NCBI GenBank assembly: GCA_017447265.1
Contig: JAFSOA010000007.1
Coordinates: forward strand, 62,001 to 126,000
Direction of reading: 5' to 3'
Source of the DNA: Bacteroidales bacterium
GTDB taxonomy: Bacteria; Bacteroidota; Bacteroidia; Bacteroidales; UBA932
DNA length: 64,000 nucleotides
A program made the translations under genes and the position numbers. The notes under the pieces are model-generated. The model worked only from the letters and a program-made list of their open reading frames with translations, had not been told where the DNA came from and searched no databases. Positions 25,619 through 33,977 of the stretch are shown here, one piece after another (position 1 is the stretch's first letter; each line of letters begins with the position of its first letter).

Positions 25619-28600
25619 ATGCGTATCCGTATCATTGTACTGATCCTGCTGCTGCTCCCGGCCCTGGCCCACGGACAGAACCAGACCTACTACCAGTATA
25701 AGACCGATGAAGCCCGGCTGGTGTTTTTCGACAAAAACCTCTCGCGCTACATCCCGCACATGATACGCATGTTTCAGAATGGCAAGGCGCTTCACGGACA
25801 GATCTGGACCACAGATTCCGTGTATGTTCCGGAAGCGCCCCTGCTGCTTCTGACAGACTGGGAGGACGACGGCAACGGCGGAGCAACGCCGCTGCCGCGT
25901 TCGCTTATTCAGATCGGCATGGCGCCGCTGAATATGTCCTACTACATCAATCCCTCGGCCGAGCGTTACCGGCAGTTGTTCTGTCACGAATACACGCATA
26001 TCGTGATGACAGACAAATACAACCGCCGCGACCTCGGCTGGCGCCGTTTTTTCGGTACCAAGGTGAATACCGACAACAGCCAGCCCCTTTCGGCGCTGTG
26101 GAGCTACATGAGCGTCCCCCGCTGGTATGCGCCCCGCTGGTATCAGGAAGGCATTGCCTGCTTCATGGAGACCTGGCTTGGCGGCGGCGTGGGACGATCG
26201 CTCGGCGGCTATGACGAGATGTATTTCCGCAGCATCGTCGCTGGCGGCGACAAACTCTTCTCCGTGGTGGGCCTCGAGACGGAAGGCTCCACGATGGACT
26301 TCCAGGTGGGTGCCAACGCCTATCTCTACGGCACCCGCTTCGTCAACTACCTGACCAAAGAATACGGCTACGACAAGCTCATCCGCTTCTACAACCGGAC
26401 GGCCGACAGCCGCACCTACTTCGGCAGCCAGTTCAAGCAGGTCTACGGACAGTCGCTCCGCAAGACCTGGAACCAGTGGAAGGAAGACGAAAAACAGCAC
26501 CAGGCCGAAAACCTGGCCGCCATCCGGGAATATCCGCTCACGGAAACCACGCCCCTGACCAAAAAGCCGCTGGGTTCCGTTTCTCCGCTGGTCTATGATC
26601 CTGCCTCGGGCAAGGCCTATGCCGCCATGAACGCCCCCGGCGGCTTCGCGCACCTCACCGAAATCGACGTGCAGACCGGCCGGCGGCGGAAACTCACCGA
26701 CATCTACGGCATCCAGCTCTACAACCCCGCTTTCGTGGCCCTGGACCGCAATGCGGGCCGTATCATCTTCACCTCCAACAACGCCAAGATGCGCGGCCTG
26801 GAAGTATACGACCTCCACAAGAAGCGGGTCGTCAAGAAGAAAAACTTCCAGCGTGTCAACAACATTGTTTACGACAACGCCAACGACTGCCTGTACGGCC
26901 TGTTCTCGAACGGCGGCACGCAGTCGATCGTCCGCTTCGACAAAGACATCGAGAATCCCGAAGTCATCTATGCCTTTCCCTTCGGCGTGAGTGTCTTCGA
27001 CATTGACGTGAGCCACGACGGCAAGATGCTCTCCCTCACCAGGCAGGGCGACAACGGCGAGCATACGCTCCTCCTTTTCCGCACCGACGAACTGGCCCAG
27101 GCCATCTTCAAGCCCGAAGAACTGGCCAACTGGGAAGACAGCAACCTCGGCCAGTTCCGCTTCTCGCTCGACGACCGCTACCTGATCGGCAGTTCCTACT
27201 ATACCGGCGTGTCCAACCTCTGGCAGATCAATATTGCCACACACGAGATGGAGATGCTCTCCAACACGGAAATCGGCCTGTTCGCGCCGCTGGAGATTGC
27301 GCCGGACAAACTGCTGGCCCTGGAATTCGAGCGCGACGGCATGCGCCCGGTGACGCTCGAACGCAAGGTCGTGAGCGACGCCAACGCAGTGACGCTCTAC
27401 GGACATCGTGCCTTCGAGAACAACGAAGAGGCGCTCACCGAGGTGGGCCTGCTCAAGAAACCCCTGCCCAACATCGAGTTCGGGGACGTCTATAACAACA
27501 TTGTCCCCTACAAGGTCATGAAGGAAATGCGCTTCGCCGGCGCGTATCCCATCATCTCCGGCTTCACCGACACCGCTGCGTGGAACCGCGTGACCCCGGT
27601 GCTCGGCTACCGTTTCTTCTTCAGCGATCCGGTGGGCCTGAGCAGTATCAAGCTGGACTTCGGCATCTCGCCCTGGAGCCACAACGACTGGCTCAACAAA
27701 TTCCATATGGACTTCCAGTGGAAGTATTATTTCTGGACGTTCAAGGCCGCCTGGAACCACATGGACTTCTACGACCTGGCCGGCCCGATGCGCTCCAGCC
27801 GCAAAGGTTATATGGTCTCCGTGGCCTACGACTACACGAACTCCATGTTGGTGCCGTACTCCCGCGCCTGGGGCTTCTCCGTGGGTGCCTACGGCCTCAT
27901 GGACGCCCTGCCGCTCTTCCAGGAAATCCAGGTGGACAAAGACATCAAGTCCCTGCAGACCGCCAAGTTGTACGGCAAATTCTCAAAACTGCGCACCTCC
28001 CTGGGCGGCGTCATGAAAGAGCAGGGTTATGACCTGGGCATCCAGGGGTATGGCTATCTGGCCGGCGGGCATTTCTATCCGTCCATCGAAGCGTCCGCCG
28101 ATTTCGGCGTGCTCCTCCCGGTCGACCGCAACACGTCGCTCTGGCTCCGCACGGCGGGCGGGCACAATTTCGGTGATTTCCAGACGGCTTTCGGCAACAC
28201 CTATTTCGGTGGTTTCCGCAACAACCGGGTGGACTACCGCAACGCCTTCCAGTACCGCAGCTCCCTGGCCATGCCGGGTGCCAGCATCGACGCCATCAAG
28301 GCACATTCGTTCGCCAAGGCGACGGCCGAGCTCAACCTGCGCCCCATCCGCTTCAACAACTTCGGCGCCCTGGCCTTCTATCCCACCTGGCTCCAGATCT
28401 CCCTCTTCGGCACCGGCCTTTCCGCCTGGAATCCGGTGGTGGAGCAAAAGAAGTGGCAACATGACATGTATTACAGCGCCGGTGTCCAGCTGACCACCGA
28501 GCTGGTGTTCTTCAATTATATGAAAACCACGCTGTCTGTCGGCTACGGACACCTCTTCGCGCCGGAAGGCTTTTCGGCAGGACGGCATGGCAATGAATGG

Positions 28601-28624
28601 ATGGTCTCCCTCAAGCTGCTGTAA
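25619..28624 (+). CDS. Gluzincin metalloprotease with propeller-like and outer-membrane barrel-like regions
   Basis: A 1001-residue exported protein (signal peptide ending ALAHGQ). The N-terminal part carries the zinc site HEYTH (His123, Glu124, His127) with the third ligand Glu177 in WYQEGIACFMETW, the layout of MA-clan gluzincin peptidases. Residues about 310-640 have repeated blade-like strands (PLVYDPASGKAYAAMN, LYNPAFVALDRNAGRIIFTS, FSLDDRYLIGSSYY), like a TolB-type propeller. From about 650 the sequence alternates as in an outer-membrane beta-barrel (KLDFGISPWSHNDWLNKF, YMVSVAYDYTNSMLVPYS) and ends WMVSLKLL. It follows the repeat-protein gene by 20 nt and overlaps the next gene by 1 nt. 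I know no named family with this whole plan, so substrate and role are open. Confidence 0.8.
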   Translation: MRIRIIVLILLLLPALAHGQNQTYYQYKTDEARLVFFDKNLSRYIPHMIRMFQNGKALHGQIWTTDSVYVPEAPLLLLTDWEDDGNGGATPLPRSLIQIGMAPLNMSYYINPSAERYRQLFCHEYTHIVMTDKYNRRDLGWRRFFGTKVNTDNSQPLSALWSYMSVPRWYAPRWYQEGIACFMETWLGGGVGRSLGGYDEMYFRSIVAGGDKLFSVVGLETEGSTMDFQVGANAYLYGTRFVNYLTKEYGYDKLIRFYNRTADSRTYFGSQFKQVYGQSLRKTWNQWKEDEKQHQAENLAAIREYPLTETTPLTKKPLGSVSPLVYDPASGKAYAAMNAPGGFAHLTEIDVQTGRRRKLTDIYGIQLYNPAFVALDRNAGRIIFTSNNAKMRGLEVYDLHKKRVVKKKNFQRVNNIVYDNANDCLYGLFSNGGTQSIVRFDKDIENPEVIYAFPFGVSVFDIDVSHDGKMLSLTRQGDNGEHTLLLFRTDELAQAIFKPEELANWEDSNLGQFRFSLDDRYLIGSSYYTGVSNLWQINIATHEMEMLSNTEIGLFAPLEIAPDKLLALEFERDGMRPVTLERKVVSDANAVTLYGHRAFENNEEALTEVGLLKKPLPNIEFGDVYNNIVPYKVMKEMRFAGAYPIISGFTDTAAWNRVTPVLGYRFFFSDPVGLSSIKLDFGISPWSHNDWLNKFHMDFQWKYYFWTFKAAWNHMDFYDLAGPMRSSRKGYMVSVAYDYTNSMLVPYSRAWGFSVGAYGLMDALPLFQEIQVDKDIKSLQTAKLYGKFSKLRTSLGGVMKEQGYDLGIQGYGYLAGGHFYPSIEASADFGVLLPVDRNTSLWLRTAGGHNFGDFQTAFGNTYFGGFRNNRVDYRNAFQYRSSLAMPGASIDAIKAHSFAKATAELNLRPIRFNNFGALAFYPTWLQISLFGTGLSAWNPVVEQKKWQHDMYYSAGVQLTTELVFFNYMKTTLSVGYGHLFAPEGFSAGRHGNEWMVSLKLL

Positions 28625-29658
28625 TGTCGTTCGTCGCCGCCCTTCTCCCTGTCGCCATTTACATCTTTGTCGTCTACAAACTCGACAAATTCTCGCTGCT
28701 GAGCGTCCGGCGCCTGCTTCTGCTGGTCCTTTGCGGCATGGGGACGGCCCTGGCCTGCTACGGCATCTTCTGGCTGACGGACCCGCTTCTTCCCGAAAGA
28801 GCGTCCGAACTGCTTGACCCGATAGTGGAAGAAGCCGTCAAAGCCCTTCCGCTCCTGATCCTGGCCCGGCACAAGAAGATCGTTTTCTTCATCGACAGCG
28901 TCATCTGCGGCGCGGCGGTGGGCGGTGGTTTCTCCATCCTGGAAAACATCTTCTACCTGCTGATGAGCGAAGGCATGAGCATGGGGACCGTGCTGTTCCG
29001 CGGCCTGGAAGTGGCTCTGATCCACATGGGCTGCAGCGCCATCATCGCCGCCGGCCTCATGTTCGCCGTGCGCCTGGCAGAACGCCGCCGCGCCCGGCTC
29101 GACATCAAGACGAAAGACTGCCTGATGGCCGCTTTCCTGCTCGTCGCTGCACCGGCCCTGCATGTCTTCCACAACAGCTTCCACTTCAACCCGCTCATCC
29201 AGTATATCTTCGTGTTCGGTTCCATGGCCGGGCTGCTGGTTTGGACCTACACCTACGACGGCGACATGATCCACCGCTGGCTCGACAAGGGGCTCGACAA
29301 GCAGGTCAGCCTGCTTCGCTCCATCAACGAGGGGCACCTGGGCGAGACAAAGACGGGTTCTTTTCTGGTCTCGGTCAAAGAATCTTTTCCGCCGGAAGTC
29401 TTTTTCGACATCATCTGCTTTGTACAGCTGCATGTGTCGCTGTCCGTGGCGGCCAAGAGTCGTTTCATGATGCGGGAAGCGGGGATAGACCTGCCCCTGG
29501 ACGATGCGCAAAAAGAACAGTATCTTTCTCAGTATAAAGAATATAATACTCTCGAAAAAACCCTGGGGCAGAGTGCCCGCATGACGATTGCCCCGGTCGT
29601 CAAATTCTATCCGGCCGACCGCAAGGCCCTCGAGGACCTGCTGGCGGAATGCCGCTGA
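28624..29658 (+). CDS. PrsW-like intramembrane glutamic protease
   Basis: A 344-residue multi-pass membrane protein. The diagnostic residues are present: the paired glutamates in DPIVEEAVKALPLLIL, the GGGFSILENIFYLL motif (ExxEN-type region), and histidines in later helices (VALIHMGC, LHVFHNSFHF). PrsW-family and related CPBP proteases cleave within the membrane, for example anti-sigma factors or prenylated substrates. The final 120 residues are soluble and not of known type. The ATG overlaps the preceding stop by 1 nt (TAATG), so it is the third gene of the operon that starts at 24141. Confidence 0.8.
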   Translation: MSFVAALLPVAIYIFVVYKLDKFSLLSVRRLLLLVLCGMGTALACYGIFWLTDPLLPERASELLDPIVEEAVKALPLLILARHKKIVFFIDSVICGAAVGGGFSILENIFYLLMSEGMSMGTVLFRGLEVALIHMGCSAIIAAGLMFAVRLAERRRARLDIKTKDCLMAAFLLVAAPALHVFHNSFHFNPLIQYIFVFGSMAGLLVWTYTYDGDMIHRWLDKGLDKQVSLLRSINEGHLGETKTGSFLVSVKESFPPEVFFDIICFVQLHVSLSVAAKSRFMMREAGIDLPLDDAQKEQYLSQYKEYNTLEKTLGQSARMTIAPVVKFYPADRKALEDLLAECR

Positions 29659-29707
29659 TCGCGCGCATTTGCTTTTTTCGACACAAAAAGCGAACTTTGT
29701 ATCAGCG

Positions 29708-30796
29708 ATGACCTACACCTTCCCCCAACTGCTCCTGAGTGTGATGACAGCGATCTATGTGGCTGTCAGCGTTGTGGTTGCCGTTGTACGCTGGGGGCAT
29801 CGCTGCACGGCGTATGCCAAGCATATGGACTATTACTTCCCGGACTGGCGGGCCTTCATCTTCTGTTTCCTGTCCAACCTGGTGCTTCTCCCGGTCGTTT
29901 TCCTGCCCAACGAGTCCGACGCTGTCATGCAGTTGCGCCTGATGCTGATCCTGGCATCGCCCTTCCATTGCGCCGTATTGATTTTCAACTATTTCGGACG
30001 GATTCTCAAAGCAAACTGGTGGCACGGGCCCATCTATATCCTGATGGGCACCTACTCGATGATGGCGGTCATCGGCGTGGTGACGACGCTCATGCCCGGT
30101 ACACAGGTGCAGGGAGATTTCTTCCGCTGGTTCTTCATCATCGCCGACATCCTGGCCATGGTCTACCTGGTCAGTTTCGTGCTGGCCCTCCTGATGCTCA
30201 TCCGCGAGCTCACCCGCTTCTCCGACGAGAACTATTCCAACCCCGACGACTTCCCGAAGCAATACACAGAGTTCATCCTCCTGATTTCCGTCCTGCACCT
30301 GATCATGAGCTGGAGCATGGCCATCAACGGCCAGTGGTGGGCCCTTTCCTTCGGACTCTTCGTACTCTCCATCCTGGCCGTCGTCCTGCTGCTCGGCTCC
30401 CTGTCCCCGCACCGTACGGTGGAGGTGGACCAGCTGGAAGCCGCCATGAGCATTGAAAAGGACAAGAGCCTGGAAAGCGAGGTCCTGTCGCCGGACAAAA
30501 AGGAAGAGATCCTCACCGCCATCCGCCAGCAGGTGGAAGAAAAGCAGGGCTATCTCGACAGCCACCTTACCCTCAACAAGCTTTCGCGCGACTGCGGCCT
30601 CAACCGCACCTATGTTTCCTGGGTGCTCAACGAGCGTCTCGGCGGCTTTTTCTTCTATATCAACCGCTGCCGCATGGCCCATGCCGACAACTACAAGGCC
30701 GCGCATCCCGACGCCGATGTCGACGACATCGCCCTGGCTTCGGGTTTCAACAACCGCCAGTCCTACTACAACGCCCGCAAACGGGTTGCCGCCTGA
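29708..30796 (+). CDS. Multi-pass membrane protein with AraC-type DNA-binding domain (copy 1)
   Basis: A 362-residue protein. Residues 1-235 contain about seven hydrophobic helices (LLSVMTAIYVAVSVVVAVV, FIFCFLSNLVLLPVVFL, LILASPFHCAVLIFNYFG and others). A charged linker follows, then an AraC-type helix-turn-helix pair at about 280-360 (YLDSHLTLNKLSRDCGLNRT, YVSWVLNERLGGFFFYINRC, DIALASGFNNRQSYYNARKR in parts). The 37583-38671 product is a paralogue of exactly the same length. Both face the rhamnose operon, so they may be membrane-tethered regulators of it. ATG 29708 begins the first membrane helix; longer frames run into the previous gene. Confidence 0.82.
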   Translation: MTYTFPQLLLSVMTAIYVAVSVVVAVVRWGHRCTAYAKHMDYYFPDWRAFIFCFLSNLVLLPVVFLPNESDAVMQLRLMLILASPFHCAVLIFNYFGRILKANWWHGPIYILMGTYSMMAVIGVVTTLMPGTQVQGDFFRWFFIIADILAMVYLVSFVLALLMLIRELTRFSDENYSNPDDFPKQYTEFILLISVLHLIMSWSMAINGQWWALSFGLFVLSILAVVLLLGSLSPHRTVEVDQLEAAMSIEKDKSLESEVLSPDKKEEILTAIRQQVEEKQGYLDSHLTLNKLSRDCGLNRTYVSWVLNERLGGFFFYINRCRMAHADNYKAAHPDADVDDIALASGFNNRQSYYNARKRVAA

Positions 30797-30802
30797 TCCG
30801 GA

Positions 30803-31612
30803 TTATTTCGGAAGCTTGAAGGCTGCTTTCAATTCCTCCATCTGCGCGTCACGCATCCCTTCGGGTTCAAAACCCATGCTCCGCGCCGCGATATAGATCT
30901 GGGCGGCTTTGTTGAGCACATCCACCTGGTCAAACGCGTTCAGGATATCGGTTTCAACGGCAAACACGCCGTGTTTTTCCCACATCACCACGTCGTAATC
31001 CTCATCCAGGGTACGGATGGTGGCTTCGGCGAGTTCGACGCTGGATGGCATCAGGTAAGGCACGATACCGAGGCCGCGCGGGCAGAAGGCCCGGGTCTCA
31101 GGAATCATCGACCAAAGCATACGCGTGGCGGCGTCTTTCTGCAGCCATTTCGGGCTGTGGGTGAGGGCCACAAGCTCGATGGGATGGGTGTGCAGCGAGG
31201 CGCGGTACGGCGAGCCTTTGGCCAGCAGGTAGTCGTGCACGGCCAGGTGCGACGGGAGTTCGGAGGTCGGTGCGACGGGGGCGTCGGCGACGATTTCGTA
31301 GCTGTCGCAGCCGGGCAGGATGCGGATGATGGAGCCGTTGGCCATGGGGTCGCGGGCCAGGTCGCGCATGCGGCGGCCGGTGCCTTTGCAGTAGAACCAG
31401 CAGCCGGCCAGGTGGGGCAGTTTTTTGCCGATGGGGCGGGGCTCGGTGAGGGCGGGCAGGGCCTGCAGGGCCTCGTCGATATGGGCCGTGATGTTGATGG
31501 TGATATTGCCGCCATTGCGTTCGGCCCAGCCTTTTTGCCAAAGATATCCGGCAACTTCGGCGACCTTCTCGATTTCGGCCTGCAAGGCCGGTCGTGTATA
31601 CGTTATATTCAT
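30803..31612 (-). CDS. rhaD: L-rhamnulose-1-phosphate aldolase
   Basis: Splits L-rhamnulose 1-phosphate into dihydroxyacetone phosphate and L-lactaldehyde, the last step of the rhamnose pathway. The 269-residue product has the class II aldolase zinc site: Glu118 in APTSELPSH and His141/His143 in SLHTHPIELVAL, with a later His in WEKHGVFA; these positions closely match the characterised E. coli enzyme. The N-terminal WAERNGGNITIN motif is also conserved. It is the last gene of the locus, 110 nt downstream of rhaT, with a palindromic repeat in the gap. Confidence 0.95.
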   Translation of the reverse strand: MNITYTRPALQAEIEKVAEVAGYLWQKGWAERNGGNITINITAHIDEALQALPALTEPRPIGKKLPHLAGCWFYCKGTGRRMRDLARDPMANGSIIRILPGCDSYEIVADAPVAPTSELPSHLAVHDYLLAKGSPYRASLHTHPIELVALTHSPKWLQKDAATRMLWSMIPETRAFCPRGLGIVPYLMPSSVELAEATIRTLDEDYDVVMWEKHGVFAVETDILNAFDQVDVLNKAAQIYIAARSMGFEPEGMRDAQMEELKAAFKLPK

Positions 31613-31633
31613 TATTCGTCATTTATCGGACTT

Positions 31634-31704
31634 CGCTGAGCTCTGGTTTCCGTCTCGCTCCCGAAAAAAGGTCGCTTCATCGGAAACCACCCGCTCAGCT
31701 ACGC
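31634..31704 (+). repeat. Stem-loop element, intergenic copy between rhaT and rhaD
   Basis: GGTTTCCG (31645-31652) and CGGAAACC (31681-31688) are exact complements with a 28-nt loop that contains CTCGCTCCCGAAAAAAGG. Outer arms GCTGAGC and GCTCAGC extend the stem. A second copy with changed but still complementary stem bases lies at 63.6 kb, and a third inside rhaB. Confidence 0.8.
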
Positions 31705-31722
31705 CCTTACATCATTATTCTC

Positions 31723-32730
31723 CTATATCAACTGAGGCAGGAATGTACTGAAGATTAGGACGGCAAGGCCGATGAGCAAGACGATGACCGTCTTGCGGTC
31801 GGCGCCTTTCCATTCTTTCAGGATGATGCCCCATACATTGCTGAAGGTCACGTTCAGGGCCATCAGAATGCACCAGCTGAAGGTGATCAGGGTCGGGTAG
31901 TCGCGGAGGAAGCCTTTGCCGAGGCTCAAGCCGAAGAACTGGCTGTACCAGAGCAGGCCGGCCAGGGCGCAGAACAGCAGGTTATGGCGCCAGAGCGCTT
32001 TCTGCTTGTAGTCGCCCCAGGTCTTGTTCTTGCTGTTCTGGTAGAAGCAATATACAGCGTTGGTCAGGAAGCCACCGAAGGTCACCAGCAGGGTGGCAGG
32101 GAGGCTCTTGAAGATGTCGGGCGTCTGCTCCCAGGTCAGCGGTTCTCCGAAGCTGAGGCCAATGTTGAAGCAAGCGCTCATAAAGCCGGCCAGCAGCGCC
32201 ACGGCGATGCCTTTGCCGAAATTGAAGTCCTTGACAGCTTTCTTCCGCTCTTCTTCGGGAAGGGCGGCGGCCTTCATCGCGCCGGCCACGCCGATGATGG
32301 CGATGCCGATCAGGGTAACCACCACCCCAATGATGACCGAGGATGTCAGGTCGTGGGCATGGCCCGTGAAGACGGGGCCTAGGATGGCGCCGAGGGCGGA
32401 ACAGGTGCCGAGGGCGATGCTCTGGCCCAAAGCGACGCCCAAGTAGCGCATGCTCAGGCCGAAGGTCAGGCCGCCGACGCCCCAGAGCATGCCGAAGAGG
32501 ATGGTCAGGAGGCTGGCTTTCGGGTTGGAAGCGAAAAGGGCAAAGAGGCTTTCACCGCTCGGCACGGCGAGCAACGCGCCCAGCAGCGGGAAAAGCAGCC
32601 AGGCGAAAACGCCCTGGACGATCCAGTAGCTTTCCCAGCTCCAGGCCTTGATCTTGTTGATCGGCACGTAGCTGCTGCTCTGGCAGAACGCCCCGATGGC
32701 GATGATGACAAGTCCAATGATCAGGTTCAT
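31723..32730 (-). CDS. rhaT: L-rhamnose/proton symporter RhaT
   Basis: Inner-membrane sugar importer. The 335-residue product has about ten membrane helices and the family's N-terminal pattern (GAFCQSSSYVPINKIKAWSW and ESYWIVQGVFAWLLFPLL). The segment GLTFGLSMRYLGVALGQSIA is also typical. The start codon overlaps the rhaA stop (ATGA), so the two are translated together. Its presence indicates uptake of free rhamnose from the periplasm. Confidence 0.95.
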   Translation of the reverse strand: MNLIIGLVIIAIGAFCQSSSYVPINKIKAWSWESYWIVQGVFAWLLFPLLGALLAVPSGESLFALFASNPKASLLTILFGMLWGVGGLTFGLSMRYLGVALGQSIALGTCSALGAILGPVFTGHAHDLTSSVIIGVVVTLIGIAIIGVAGAMKAAALPEEERKKAVKDFNFGKGIAVALLAGFMSACFNIGLSFGEPLTWEQTPDIFKSLPATLLVTFGGFLTNAVYCFYQNSKNKTWGDYKQKALWRHNLLFCALAGLLWYSQFFGLSLGKGFLRDYPTLITFSWCILMALNVTFSNVWGIILKEWKGADRKTVIVLLIGLAVLIFSTFLPQLI

Positions 32731-33977
32731 CTCTTAGACGTAATTTCTCTTTCGTATTTCTCGATTTCCGGGATGAAGGCTTCGCCGACAGGGACGTTGT
32801 TCTTGTAGTTGAAGTAGTCGAAGACGGCGCCGAAAGGCAGGGTCTTGGCTTCTTCGAGGAGGGCGAGGCGCTGGAAGCCCCGGCCGGCGTCTTCGTATTC
32901 GCGGAGCTTGGCCAGCGGTTCCAGCAAGGCGCTCAACAGGCACTTCTGCGTAGCGCGGGTGCCGATCACATAGGCGCCGATGCGGTTGATGGCGGCATCG
33001 AAATAGTCGAGGCCGATGTGGCTGCGGCTCAGGGCGTCGGCCCGCACGATCTCCTTGAAGAGGTCGAGCGTCTGGTCGTTCATGATGGTCACATGGTCGG
33101 AGTCCCAGCGGATGGGGCGGCTCACGTGGAGCATCAGTTCCGGCACGAAAAGCAGCAGCGAGGCTACCATGTCGGCCACGTTCTCCGTCATTTCATAGTG
33201 CCCCGTATCGAGCGTGTATATCAGCTTGCGCGTGGCGCAGTAGCCGGCCACGAAATCGTGCGAACCCACGGTGTAGCTTTCCAGACCGATGCCGAAGAGC
33301 TTGGCCTCCAGGCAAGTCTTCATGCCGGGAAGCTTTTCCATAAGGATCTCGTCGAGGCTCTCGGCGAAGATCTCGCGGTAGCGCTTACGCTCTACGGTCT
33401 GGTCTTTCGATCCGTCGTGCACCCAGATGTTCATGATGCAGGGGTCGCCCTGCGCGCGTCCCATCGCATCGGCGATGCGTCTGCAGCGCTTGGTATGCTC
33501 GATCCAGAAGTCCCGGATTCCCTTGTCGGGATTGGCCAGCGAAAGGTCGCCGCTCTTGGCGTGGCCGAAGGAGGTGGAGTTGAAGTCGAGTTTCAGGCCG
33601 TTCTCCTTTGCCCACTGGATCCAGCTTTCGAAATAGCGCACGTCCACCTGGTCGCGGTCCACGAACTTGCCGCCGAAGTCGCCGTAGATTTCATGGAGGT
33701 TCAAACGGTGGTTGCCGGCGATCAGGCTTTTGGCGAAGAGCACGTCGGCGCGCACTTCGTCGATGTTGCGAGCGCGGCCCGGATAGTTGCCAGTGGTCTG
33801 GATGCCGCCCGACAGGCCGGCTGCGCTCTCGAAGCCGATGACGTCGTCGGTCTGCCAGCAATGCAGCGAGATGGGGGTCTTTTCGAGGGTTTCAACCGCC
33901 TTGTCGGTGTCTACGCCGAGGGCGGCGTAGCGTTCGCGGGCGTACGCGTAGGATTGGAGGATATCTTTTTCTTTCAT
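32727..33977 (-). CDS. rhaA: L-rhamnose isomerase
   Basis: Converts L-rhamnose to L-rhamnulose in the cytoplasm, with divalent metals. The 416-residue product matches the family length, opening with SYAYARERYAALGVDTDKAV and PISLHCWQTDDVIGFE, followed by GIQTTGNYPGRARN. Metal-binding segments LKLDFNSTSFGHAKSGDLSL (in part) and YTLDTGHYEMTENVADM are present. ATG 33977 overlaps the rhaB stop as ATGA and is chosen over a longer frame that runs into rhaB. Confidence 0.96.
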   Translation of the reverse strand: MKEKDILQSYAYARERYAALGVDTDKAVETLEKTPISLHCWQTDDVIGFESAAGLSGGIQTTGNYPGRARNIDEVRADVLFAKSLIAGNHRLNLHEIYGDFGGKFVDRDQVDVRYFESWIQWAKENGLKLDFNSTSFGHAKSGDLSLANPDKGIRDFWIEHTKRCRRIADAMGRAQGDPCIMNIWVHDGSKDQTVERKRYREIFAESLDEILMEKLPGMKTCLEAKLFGIGLESYTVGSHDFVAGYCATRKLIYTLDTGHYEMTENVADMVASLLLFVPELMLHVSRPIRWDSDHVTIMNDQTLDLFKEIVRADALSRSHIGLDYFDAAINRIGAYVIGTRATQKCLLSALLEPLAKLREYEDAGRGFQRLALLEEAKTLPFGAVFDYFNYKNNVPVGEAFIPEIEKYEREITSKR

